Positions 1 to 7,574 of a DNA stretch of 64,000 nucleotides are shown here, piece by piece; position 1 is the first letter of the stretch; each line of letters begins with the position of its first letter. Both the position numbers and the translations under genes were made by a program. Below the pieces are notes generated by a model, which saw only the letters and a program-made list of their open reading frames with translations, had not been told where the DNA came from and did no database searches. The DNA is from Arenicellales bacterium (GTDB taxonomy: Bacteria; Pseudomonadota; Gammaproteobacteria; Arenicellales; JAJDZL01), in assembly GCA_951813075.1 (NCBI GenBank), contig OX638343.1, positions 1,399,999 to 1,463,998 of the forward strand. Reading direction: 5' to 3'.

Positions 1-82
1 GATGCTGGCGGCGATGGATTTCGCCGTTCAATGCAACCAGCCCGAACAGGTCAAGTCACGGGTGCTGTCGCTGGCGGCCTGA
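1..82 (+). CDS. C-terminal fragment of an unidentified gene
   Basis: The window opens inside a reading frame that ends at TGA 80-82. Only about 26 codons are visible, from an in-frame ATG at 2 that may be internal. The piece is GC-rich compared with the AT-rich DNA that follows, so it belongs to a proper gene rather than spacer. No motif is left to identify the product. A weak CCCC/GGGG hairpin follows at 88-100, without a T-run. Confidence 0.4.
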   Translation, partial: MLAAMDFAVQCNQPEQVKSRVLSLAA

Positions 83-343
83 GCTGACCCCTGCACGGGG
101 CCTAGTCTTTGAATCACCTCGAAGTCGCAGCGGCGTCACTTTCGGCGCGGGTGAAATTCGGTCCGACACAAAATCTGAACGAATCGTGCAGACATTGCGA
201 GTTGAATATGCTCAAATCGAAAAGAAAACCGTCGAATTCTGGGATAATTGACACTGTCGGGCTGGATTGCGGCGGCACAGGTCATCGGATTTAAGGCCCA
301 ACGAACAGGTCTCTATAATGACAATCGTATACAGTGATCGAAA
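83..343. other. Intergenic stretch, no gene recognised
   Basis: Apart from the weak hairpin at 88-100 I see no gene. Short open frames on either strand here lack a ribosome binding site and recognisable content. Confidence 0.5.
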
Positions 344-2365
344 TTGTCTCAAATAACAAAGTTTATTCACTTGATAGAATCTAGAATCAAAATCAGGCTT
401 GCTGTTGTCGCAATGGTAGCACTTGTTCCAATGACCGCATTCCTGCAAGCAAGCGAAAGCGCCAATGAAGTCACATCCCCGGCTGCTGAAAAATCCGTTA
501 GCAATCTGCAACAGTCGAGTGCTGAGAATAACACGAACTCAGACTACTCCGAGAGTGCAAATATTCATACTTTACACAATTCCGCTACGAATTCAGACGT
601 TGAAATTCAAACCCGGTTCAACGTAATTCGGAGCGAATTGCTGGATGAGCAGGCTTCATACATCGACCGATGGCTGAATTTAATCGCCATAATTCTTGCA
701 ATTTTTGGTGTGTTAATTCCAATCGCTGGCTTTGTGGGATTCAGAAAATTCCAAGATATTTATAAAGACGCTAATATTAGTGCCGAGAACGCTGCTGAAG
801 CTGCAGACACTGCTCAGCGCCATCTTGAGGAGATTCAGGAGTTAAGACATGAAGCCAACGAAATCGTTAAAGATATGAACGCCCAGAGTACGGAGAAAAA
901 TCCAAAGGAAACAACTCAGAAATTGCAAACTATCCAAAATGATCCGTCTGCGACGCCAATAGACAAAGCAATTTACTGTGCCGTAATTTTGCAACAGCAA
1001 GATAAGCGAGAAGATGCAAGAAAGATATGGCATGCAATTGCCCAAATTATGGAAGTAAGCGACGATGCGTCAGCTGCACACGCTTACTTTTCGGTCGCTT
1101 ATTTGAGTCCCGACAACGAAAGGGAGAAATCAATTGAATATTATGGGCGTGCGATTCAATTGAATCCAAACTTCTTTGAGGCTTACTACAATCGAGCAGT
1201 TGTTAAATTCAAGTTGGGGCAAACTGAAGGCGCCATCGTCGACTACGATAAAGCGATCGGACTGAATCCAGATATGGCCGTAGCCTACGCGAACCGTGGA
1301 AGTGCCAAATTCAAGTTGGGGCAAACTAAAGACGCCCTCGTCGACTACGATAGAGCAATCGGATTGAATCCAGAAGATGCCGAAGCCTACGCGAACCGTG
1401 GAAGTGCCAAATTCAAGTTGGGGCAAGCTGAAGACGCCCTCGTCGACTTCGGTAGAGCGATCGAACTGAATCCAGATTTGGCCTTAGCCTACGCGAACCG
1501 TGGGAGTGCCAAAGCTGAGTTGGGACGACATGAAGACGCCATCGTCGACTACGATAGAGCGATCGGACTGAATCCAGAAGATGCCGAAGCCTACTCGAAC
1601 CGTGGGAGTACCAAAGCTGAGTTGGGGCGACATGAAGACGCCATCGTCGACTACGATAGAGCGATCGGACTGAATACAGAAGATGCCGAAGCCTACTCGA
1701 ACCGTGGGAGTGCCAAAGCTGAGTTGGGACGACATGAAGACGCCATCGTCGACTACGATAGAGCGATCGGACTGAATACAGATATGACCGAAGTTTACTT
1801 GAACCGTGGGAGTGCCAAAGCTGATTTGGGGCGATATGAAGACGCCCTCGTCGACTTCGGTAGAGCGATCAAACTGAATCCAGATTCGGCCTTGGCCTAC
1901 GCGAACCGTGGGAGTGCCAAAGCTGATTTGGGGCAATATGAAGATGCCATCGTCGACTTCGGTAGAGCGATCAAACTGAATCCAGATTTGGCCTTGGCCT
2001 ACGCGAACCGTGGGAATGCCAAAGCTGAGTTGGGGCGATATGAAGATGCCATCGTCGACTTCGGTAGAGCGATCAAACTGAATCCAGATTTGGCCTTGGC
2101 CTACGCGAACCGTGGGAATGCCAAAGCTGAGTTGGGGCGACATGAAGACGCCATCGTCGACTACGATAGAGCGATCAAACTGAATCCAGAGGATCCCTAT
2201 GCTCACAAAATCCGCGCACTCGCTAAAGTGATTTTAGGTTTTCATGTCGAGGCAAAATTAGATTTTGAAACAGCGCTTGAACTCGCCCAAAACTCTAATT
2301 ATGTAGATTTGGTTAACGAATTGGAACAGATTCTTCATAAATTTAGTGCCACCAATGGTGATTGA
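344..2365 (+). CDS. Membrane-anchored tetratricopeptide (TPR) repeat protein
   Basis: A 673-residue protein. Residues 19-36 form a signal-like hydrophobic stretch, residues 38-109 are a Ser/Asn/Glu-rich linker, residues 110-133 are a strong transmembrane helix, and about 140-180 is charged and Ala/Glu-rich, probably coiled coil. From about residue 265 to 650 it consists of 34-residue TPR units: one divergent unit, about ten nearly identical ones (core A-x-A-N-R-G-S-A-K, D-Y-D-R-A-I-x-L-N-P) and a degenerate last one. TPR arrays are protein-interaction scaffolds; the partner cannot be told. The start is uncertain: TTG at 344 gives a complete hydrophobic leader, while the ATG at 413 would cut it. 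The neighbours are mobile DNA, so no operon context helps. The repeats look recently amplified by unequal recombination. Confidence 0.85.
   Translation: MSQITKFIHLIESRIKIRLAVVAMVALVPMTAFLQASESANEVTSPAAEKSVSNLQQSSAENNTNSDYSESANIHTLHNSATNSDVEIQTRFNVIRSELLDEQASYIDRWLNLIAIILAIFGVLIPIAGFVGFRKFQDIYKDANISAENAAEAADTAQRHLEEIQELRHEANEIVKDMNAQSTEKNPKETTQKLQTIQNDPSATPIDKAIYCAVILQQQDKREDARKIWHAIAQIMEVSDDASAAHAYFSVAYLSPDNEREKSIEYYGRAIQLNPNFFEAYYNRAVVKFKLGQTEGAIVDYDKAIGLNPDMAVAYANRGSAKFKLGQTKDALVDYDRAIGLNPEDAEAYANRGSAKFKLGQAEDALVDFGRAIELNPDLALAYANRGSAKAELGRHEDAIVDYDRAIGLNPEDAEAYSNRGSTKAELGRHEDAIVDYDRAIGLNTEDAEAYSNRGSAKAELGRHEDAIVDYDRAIGLNTDMTEVYLNRGSAKADLGRYEDALVDFGRAIKLNPDSALAYANRGSAKADLGQYEDAIVDFGRAIKLNPDLALAYANRGNAKAELGRYEDAIVDFGRAIKLNPDLALAYANRGNAKAELGRHEDAIVDYDRAIKLNPEDPYAHKIRALAKVILGFHVEAKLDFETALELAQNSNYVDLVNELEQILHKFSATNGD
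1205..2190 (+). repeat. Tandem 102-bp coding repeats (about 10 copies)
   Basis: DNA-level tandem array inside the TPR gene. Each 102-bp unit encodes one 34-residue TPR. Copies differ by only a few bases and fall into two alternating types, one coding DYDRAI and one coding DFGRAI, which suggests duplication of blocks rather than of single units. Because the units are so regular, long open frames also appear on the opposite strand; they are shadows. Confidence 0.9.
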
Positions 2366-2425
2366 TTAATTTCTGATCTCGTTTTCACTAAAACTTGAAA
2401 TCCAACAGCAACCGCCTCCGAAATA

Positions 2426-2473
2426 CTATGCAATAAGCCGGATGACGAATTGTTCGTCCAGCTTATTGCATAG
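2426..2473. terminator. Long hairpin downstream of the TPR gene
   Basis: Two perfect 13-base arms, 2426-2438 (CTATGCAATAAGC) and 2461-2473, enclose a second stem GACGAA/TTCGTC around TTG at the tip. It lies 60 bp past the TPR stop codon and could end its transcript in both directions. There is no T-run, so a Rho-independent mechanism is not certain and a palindromic mobile repeat is an alternative. Confidence 0.55.
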
Positions 2474-2984
2474 CGTAGGCCGACACTCATCGAAAATAGG
2501 CCTTAACAATATCCGGCCGAAAGTGTCCAAGTTCCTAGCTGATAATTAGCATTCATTCTTGTCGGGTAAACTTATCGGTAGGAAGCTCATCCATCCACAC
2601 TTGCACATACCCATGGCGTCGGCCGTGGGCACCCGTAGACCATCCAAGGCTCTTGACACTGTTCTGGTAAAGATGTGGGTAAATCTTTGTCCGACTGTGA
2701 ATTCGTAATGTTGCTGATTATTGATGCCCCATTTTCGAAGAGTAACCGGTTCAGGCAGACATCTTAGTTCGAGTTCTTTGGTCACATGAGTTGGAATTAT
2801 CACCTCGCGTACCAGCTCACCCTTGCCTTAACCGTATAGACGACGCCACCTCGTCCGAGTTCTTTACGCTTGTGTTCAGGCATATTCATTCACTTTCCGC
2901 CAATTTAGGTCTCATCTATTTCTTACCGATTTTCAAACAATGGGTATCACTCTCAAACGACTTCCTCAATCAGTGAACCAAGTG
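2474..2984. other. Intergenic stretch without a convincing gene
   Basis: An 85-codon frame at 2546-2803 (minus) is open but has no recognisable family and no clear ribosome binding site. I regard the stretch as decayed spacer, probably including the missing 3' part of the IS1595 element that begins at 3357. Confidence 0.4.
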
Positions 2985-3357
2985 CTAAGCTGTTTTCTGT
3001 GAAGTCTTCAGATCCCGGTGAAATTCCATACTGCTCACGCCATCCAGGTTTGTCGTAATCAGATAGATTGCGATTGCCCAATTCTGATAACTGACATTCG
3101 AGCTTTCCATGACGGTGCATTTCTTGACTCTGAACATAAGACGATTGGAGAAGTCACGGCAGCGGTAGGTCATTGATTCGTTCTTTGATGCTTGATGGAA
3201 CATAATTCGACTTGCAATGTGGACACTGCGCTCCGTCTGGCCAGATTTGTTCCTCAAACCACAGGCAGGCAGCTTTATCATCCGGATACATATTGAACAA
3301 GTCAATCAGGCTGATTCCTTCCCAGTCGCTTTTACCAGGTCCGCTATGTGAATTCAT
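2985..3357 (-). pseudogene. IS1595-family transposase remnant, frameshifted and truncated
   Basis: Starting at ATG 3357 the minus strand encodes the N-terminal zinc-ribbon region of an IS1595/ISXO2-type transposase: a D-L-F-N-M-Y-P-D-D-K-A-A-C-x-W-F-E-E segment followed by C-P-H-C. Around 3200 the reading frame shifts, and the second frame continues with the family's typical Y-R-C-R-D, the T-V-M-E-S-S segment, then W-A-I-A-I-Y-L-x-T-T-N-L, G-V-S-S-M and H-R-D-L, stopping at 2985. About 100 residues remain of a family that is normally about 300; the catalytic DDE domain is gone. The element is therefore dead. A copy of its upstream DNA lies at 10796-10857. Confidence 0.85.
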
Positions 3358-3417
3358 ATACCTTAATCATTTGATATTATTTAATTGTGATTAAAGTATA
3401 AGAAATTGTGACTAGAG
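3356..3417. repeat. IS1595 upstream/terminal sequence, copy 1
   Basis: This 62-bp stretch directly upstream of the IS1595 transposase start matches 10796-10857 at about 57 of 62 positions, in the same orientation. Both copies end in TTGTGACTAGAG, after which the flanks are unrelated. This suggests the common edge is near the outer end of the element, though I cannot show a target duplication. Confidence 0.7.
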
Positions 3418-3567
3418 GATTTTCGTTGAGCCTTAATTGCCGATGATCTATTAACGTTATTCTGAAAAGATTTGTGTAGCTTCGACCTCAAAATAAAGAG
3501 GTGGCAACACTTTGAGTAGCGTCAAATTTAGAATATTTGACTTTTATGACATCCTAAGGAGCCTGTA

Positions 3568-3957
3568 ATGTGGGTCACCCAAACATATCTAGGAAACCCT
3601 GAACCAGATGCTAATTTGTTCGTCTATTATCTGTTTGAAGACTACGTGCCAGAGCATTTTCAATTCACCAGACGTGTCCAGCGCCGTTTGGAAGACTTGG
3701 GTGCAATGTTTGGGCCGAGAGTTTCATTGTTTTCCCCAAATGAACGGTTTGCAGCGCAGATCAGCGGGGAAATCAGAGACATTGACGATTTGTGGTGCAT
3801 TCTCGTAGGCAAACTTCCCGGAGTCTTCGTATCGACTACGCTGCTTTCACAATTCGAAATATCATCGGGGGATTATCATTTCTTTTCGCTGAAAGACCTT
3901 AGCCCGCATATGTCACCAATAGTGAAGAAATGGGCTTCCTTTTGTGGTAAAATATAA
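3568..3957 (+). CDS. Hypothetical protein, 3' end replaced by IS1380
   Basis: A 129-residue reading frame with a good ribosome binding site (TAAGGAG, 8 bases before ATG 3568). I do not recognise the family. The sequence is well-formed globular protein with Y-Y-L-F-E-D, a F-S-P-N-E-R-F motif and a hydrophobic L-W-C-I-L-V-G-K-L-P-G-V-F-V-S-T-T segment, and has no signal or membrane helix. Its last codons run into the leader hairpin of the IS1380 transposase (3930 onwards), so the C-terminus from about residue 122 is probably contributed by the inserted element and the native end is lost. No obvious continuation is seen after the element. It may be a truncated gene rather than a working one. Confidence 0.55.
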   Translation: MWVTQTYLGNPEPDANLFVYYLFEDYVPEHFQFTRRVQRRLEDLGAMFGPRVSLFSPNERFAAQISGEIRDIDDLWCILVGKLPGVFVSTTLLSQFEISSGDYHFFSLKDLSPHMSPIVKKWASFCGKI

Positions 3958-3998
3958 CAATATCAACCAATTAAACCACAAATCAACAGGAAGCCCAT
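3930..3998 (+). promoter_or_regulatory. Hairpin burying the IS1380 transposase start
   Basis: ATGGGCTTCC at 3930-3939 pairs perfectly with 3989-3998, and TTTGTGGT at 3941-3948 pairs with 3975-3982, giving 18 paired bases with one internal loop. The right arm includes the AGGA ribosome binding site (3988-3991) and the first two bases of the transposase ATG (3997). A transcript entering from outside would fold and hide the start, whereas one initiated inside the hairpin would not. Such protection from read-through is known in IS10 and IS50; here it is inferred from pairing only. Confidence 0.7.
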
Positions 3999-5424
3999 GT
4001 CCGCACATTGTACCTCATCGAAACTTGAATTTGCCCGCTTTTTCAACCGTCAGGTCACCGCCCGTTTCGACGGCGGTCGCATGAGTTCCGACGGCGGCGC
4101 CATCGTCTTGCGCGAAGTCGAACAAACACTCAATCTGTTTGAGCGCCTGACGCAGTGTTTCACCGATTACCGCAACCCCCGGCGTTGCGAACACCGCACC
4201 TGGGAGTTGCTGGCGCAACGTATTTACGGAATTGCGCTGGGCTATGAGGACCTCAACGATCATGACCAGTTGCGCTTTGACAGTGTGCTGGCGCTGTTAT
4301 GCGACAAACCGGATGTGCTGGGCAGTCAGCGAAAGCGCCGGCACGATGTCGGTGTCCCCCTGGCCGGGTCAAGTACCTTGAACCGACTGGAACTGGGGGT
4401 GCCGGGGCAGGCGGCCGGTCACCGCTACAAGAAAATCGTCGGTGATGAGGCCGCCATGGACCATTTGCTGGTGGAGATATTCCTGGAATCCCATGACGAA
4501 GCGCCCGAGCAGATCTGGCTGGACCTGGACGCCACCGATGATCTGGCGCATGGTCATCAGGAGGGGATTTTTTATCACGGCTACTATGACGGGTACTGCT
4601 ACCTGCCGTTGTATATCTTCTGTGACGGGCACCTGCTGTGTGCCCGGCTGCGGCCGTCGCGGATCGATGCCTGTGCCGGCGCCGATGAGGAGTTGGCGCG
4701 CATTGTGGCGCAGATTCGCCAGACCTGGCCGGACACCCGTATAGTGTTGCGTGCCGATTCGGGGTTTTGTCGCCAGCACCTGATGCGGTGGTGTGAGCAA
4801 AACGGGGTTTATTATCTTTTCGGCCTGGCCAGGAATCGCCGCCTGCAACGGCGCATCAGCAAGCCTTTGGCGAAATCCAGGCGTCGCTGCCGGTACAGCG
4901 GGCAGCCGGCGCGCCGATTTGTCCAGTTTCACTACCGCACCCGCCGTTCGTGGTCCTGTGCCCGGCAGGTGATCGCCAAAGCCGAGGTGTTGCCCAAGGG
5001 CGACAATCCGCGCTTTGTGGTGACCAATCTGCCGCGCACCATGACGGGCAGCATCCAGCACCTCTACGAGCAGTTGTACTGTGCCCGGGGCGATGCGGAA
5101 AACAGAATCAAGGAACAGCAGCTGTGTCTGTTTGCCGACCGTACCAGCACGTCTTTGATGCGTGCCAATCAGTTGCGTCTTTATTTTTCCTCGTTCGCCT
5201 ATGTGTTGCTGCATGCGTTTCGACGACTGGCGCTTCGGGGCAGCCGACATGAGAAGGCGCAGTGCTCGACTTTGCGGGTGCGGTTTTTGAAGATTGCGAC
5301 GCGCATCCAGGTCACCACTCGCCGGGTGTGGCTGTCGATGTCGGAGTCGTATCCGTGGCAGCACGACTTTGAGGTTGCACTGCAGCAGCTTCGTACATTG
5401 CCATGTCGTTCACCGCCGGCTTGA
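3997..5424 (+). mobile_element. IS1380-family transposase, intact
   Basis: A 475-residue DDE transposase of the IS1380 group, full length for the family (about 430-480). It starts at ATG 3997 after CAACAGGA. Family hallmarks are the N-terminal segment F-D-G-G-R-M-S-S-D-G-G and the Q-R-I-Y-G-I-A-L-G-Y-E-D-L-N-D-H region. The catalytic residues are in L-D-L-D-A-T-D-D (first D, about residue 178), L-R-A-D-S-G-F (second D, about 253) and the Y-C-A-R-G-D-A-E-N-R-I-K-E block (E, about 368), with a C-terminal hydrophobic L-R-L-Y-F-S-S-F-A-Y. The coding DNA is much more GC-rich than its flanks, which fits recent arrival. I could not identify the terminal inverted repeats or target duplication. Confidence 0.92.
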
Positions 5425-5468
5425 ACGGCTCGCAACGCACATCCATCGGCTGATCAGCCATCCTCGCA

Positions 5469-5489
5469 CCCGGTCAGATCCAGACCGGG
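5469..5489 (+). terminator. Hairpin after the IS1380 transposase
   Basis: CCCGGTC at 5469-5475 pairs with GACCGGG at 5483-5489 around a 7-base loop, 45 bp past the transposase stop. No T-run follows. It may end the transposase message or be part of the right end of the element. Confidence 0.4.
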
Positions 5490-5679
5490 GGATCGCACAC
5501 CTCTTGATTCTGTGAAACACTGCCAAACCCACCCACTCCGTGACCGGTGAGGGTCAGAATGACGTACTTTCCTGCAACATGCGTGCAATTTTTTCAGTGG
5601 CAGAATGCAACCGTCAGATAAACTTCACTTCAGCTCCGAATCAGTGCAAAATTACCGATTACAATCCTGTTGGTGAGAT

Positions 5680-5889
5680 ATGCGGGTTAGCGACGATGAT
5701 GCAGCGAAAGTTATTGACGAAGTCCGCCGCGTGGTAGATGAGCAAATTCTTTGGTGTCAAAAAAAGAACACAAGAGTAATCAGCGGCTCTTTCTGGCAAA
5801 TATTGTACAACTCAATAGAAGTTAAGCCGGGTTACGCGGGGATTGCAGTAGATCTAAAGAAAATTTTCGGCCATAGTTTTCGTGCGTGA
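5680..5889 (+). CDS. Small hypothetical protein (doubtful)
   Basis: A 69-codon frame from ATG 5680 preceded by GGTGAG at a short distance. The sequence begins with an acidic helix-like stretch (S-D-D-D-A-A-K-V-I-D-E-V-R-R-V-V-D-E) and continues with mixed residues. No family is recognised. It lies alone between the IS1380 element and the MttB operon and could be the decayed end of a gene cut by the insertion. The rest of 5425-6041 shows nothing else. Confidence 0.3.
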   Translation: MRVSDDDAAKVIDEVRRVVDEQILWCQKKNTRVISGSFWQILYNSIEVKPGYAGIAVDLKKIFGHSFRA

Positions 5890-6041
5890 CCTCAATGGTT
5901 TGGAACTGTCGAAAACGCCTCTGACTAGAGTCTACAATCCCCTTATAGACCGTCGGCTGTTGCGTACAACTTCAGGTGACGGTGGTTCCATTACAGGAAA
6001 GTTATCATCCAACTGTGAAAACTGCTGCGCAGCTGGAAGGA

Positions 6042-7574
6042 TTAAGGTAACAATATATTGAAATGTCTCCGTAGTTCTGCATCAACTTTCGGTTCAATGT
6101 AATTTGGGTGGTGACCTGCCAAAATCTGTCTTGCACGCGCATTGGCTTTTTCATAGATTGTCGGTTTACCGTCTTCCATCCATGAGTCAGGGTCTTGACG
6201 ATTCGAGAGCTTGGGATAGTAGTAGTCTCGCTCCATGGCTGCCAATGTGTGTTGACCACCCAGAAAATGACCTTCTCCAATAACAGACTCGCGAATCGCC
6301 TCAAATCCTATCGTCTCTTCGCAAACTTCAATCCCTCGTAGCAGTCGGTACACATATGAAAGCATTTCATCGTCGACTACGAATGCTTCAAACGACACAC
6401 CTAGCAGACTAGCCATCATTCCGGAGGATTCGTAAATTAAATTTCCGCCAGCTAATCCAACAGCCGTTGCGGATAACGCTTTCTCGAAGCCCATTTGAGC
6501 ATCTACGGCCTTTGCATCCGCCATGCAGCTAGCCACCCCGGAAGGAAGTCCCAACCAGTTTGTGATCTGGGCAGCCGCAGCGTTCAAGACAGAAATCTCT
6601 CCGCCGCTGCCAGCGAATGAACCAGTACGCAAATCGATCACAAAAGGCCAATTGGAAAAAATCATCGGGTAACCGCGTTCAAAGACGTTGACCATAATCA
6701 ACGCAGCTAGAGTTTCCGCCAATGTTGAAACCAGCATCCCGGCTGGAGCCGCAGGTGCGGTTGCTCCAGATTGTGCTGCGATGATGCAGTTGAGCGGCAT
6801 TCTGTTCCGAATCGCGGCCAGCGCTACAAGCACTGCATCTTCTCCATAGCGCAGCGGTGATACAACCGGGCTGATATGGACCTTACAGAATGGTCTTTTG
6901 CGAAAACTGCCCTCGCCTCCAAGCACGAGGTCAAACATTCTAACCACTGGATCAACATGATCACTAACAAAGAAACTAGTTCCAACTGGTTTTTTTGTTC
7001 CTCTTGCTAATGCATATGCGGTATTCACATCAAGATCAAATTGACTCGGTACGTCTGTGGCGACACAGCAGCGCGTAAACCACGCAATATTTTTCAACTC
7101 GTCGGCTAGACGGGTAAAGTCATAAAGATCTTGTAGCGTAGACGGACGATAATCACCGCTGTCGAGATCCATCGTTTGAACGGCCGCGCCACCAGTACCA
7201 AAGTAAACCCGGTCACCTCCCACTTCGATGTCATGTTTTGGATCCCGACCGTAAAAAGTAAATGATTGACAGGCGTCGGCAACAATGTCCTCAACCATAC
7301 TTCGTGGGAAACAAAGCCTCGCGGTATCACTGAGTTGTGCTCCAGCCAACAAAGCTTTGTCGGTAAGCGCTTGGGACGTGTTTCCCAAGCCGATTTCTTC
7401 CAGAACTTTGATCGCAGAGTCATAGATTGATCGTATTTCACTCTCGCTAAGCGGTTGGTAAAATCCACCCGGTATTCCTACGGGACACGGATTGGTGGTA
7501 GGAGGTTGGGCACGCAATTTGCGCATTGCGTCTCTACTAGATTGACCATTACGTCTATTGTGACGACTAACCAT
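6042..7574 (-). CDS. MttB-family (trimethylamine) methyltransferase, non-pyrrolysine
   Basis: A 510-residue member of the MttB superfamily, which moves a methyl group from a methylated amine to a corrinoid protein. Recognisable parts are the N-terminal L-S-E-S-E-I-R-S-I-Y-D-S-A-I-K-V-L-E-E-I-G, the Y-F-G-T-G-G-A-A-V region, and a C-terminal N-A-R-A-R-Q-I-L-A-G tail. The frame is read straight through with no internal amber codon, so it is one of the non-pyrrolysine homologues, some of which act on glycine betaine, proline betaine or carnitine. It is co-translated with the upstream dehydrogenase: the TGA of that gene and this ATG overlap by one base (TGATG at 7576-7572). No corrinoid protein or its reactivation factor is in the window, so the acceptor must be encoded elsewhere. 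The exact substrate is unknown. Confidence 0.85.
   Translation of the reverse strand: MVSRHNRRNGQSSRDAMRKLRAQPPTTNPCPVGIPGGFYQPLSESEIRSIYDSAIKVLEEIGLGNTSQALTDKALLAGAQLSDTARLCFPRSMVEDIVADACQSFTFYGRDPKHDIEVGGDRVYFGTGGAAVQTMDLDSGDYRPSTLQDLYDFTRLADELKNIAWFTRCCVATDVPSQFDLDVNTAYALARGTKKPVGTSFFVSDHVDPVVRMFDLVLGGEGSFRKRPFCKVHISPVVSPLRYGEDAVLVALAAIRNRMPLNCIIAAQSGATAPAAPAGMLVSTLAETLAALIMVNVFERGYPMIFSNWPFVIDLRTGSFAGSGGEISVLNAAAAQITNWLGLPSGVASCMADAKAVDAQMGFEKALSATAVGLAGGNLIYESSGMMASLLGVSFEAFVVDDEMLSYVYRLLRGIEVCEETIGFEAIRESVIGEGHFLGGQHTLAAMERDYYYPKLSNRQDPDSWMEDGKPTIYEKANARARQILAGHHPNYIEPKVDAELRRHFNILLP

Noticed and set aside
1205-2190. CRISPR array
   Set aside because: The repeats are contiguous 102-bp coding units without spacers; no CRISPR array or cas gene was seen anywhere in the window.
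1484-2206. Long minus-strand frame (240 codons) with repeats
   Set aside because: It is the mirror of the 102-bp TPR repeats on the plus strand; it has no ribosome binding site and its repeat pattern is imposed by the TPR codons.
2546-2803. 85-codon minus-strand frame
   Set aside because: No family, no ribosome binding site, and it lies in decayed IS DNA.
4369-5364. 331-codon minus-strand frame
   Set aside because: It lies entirely antisense to the IS1380 transposase, whose GC-rich codons leave the opposite strand open.
6042-7574. Possible pyrrolysine-containing MttB
   Set aside because: The 510-codon frame is read through without any internal TAG, so it is a non-pyrrolysine homologue.
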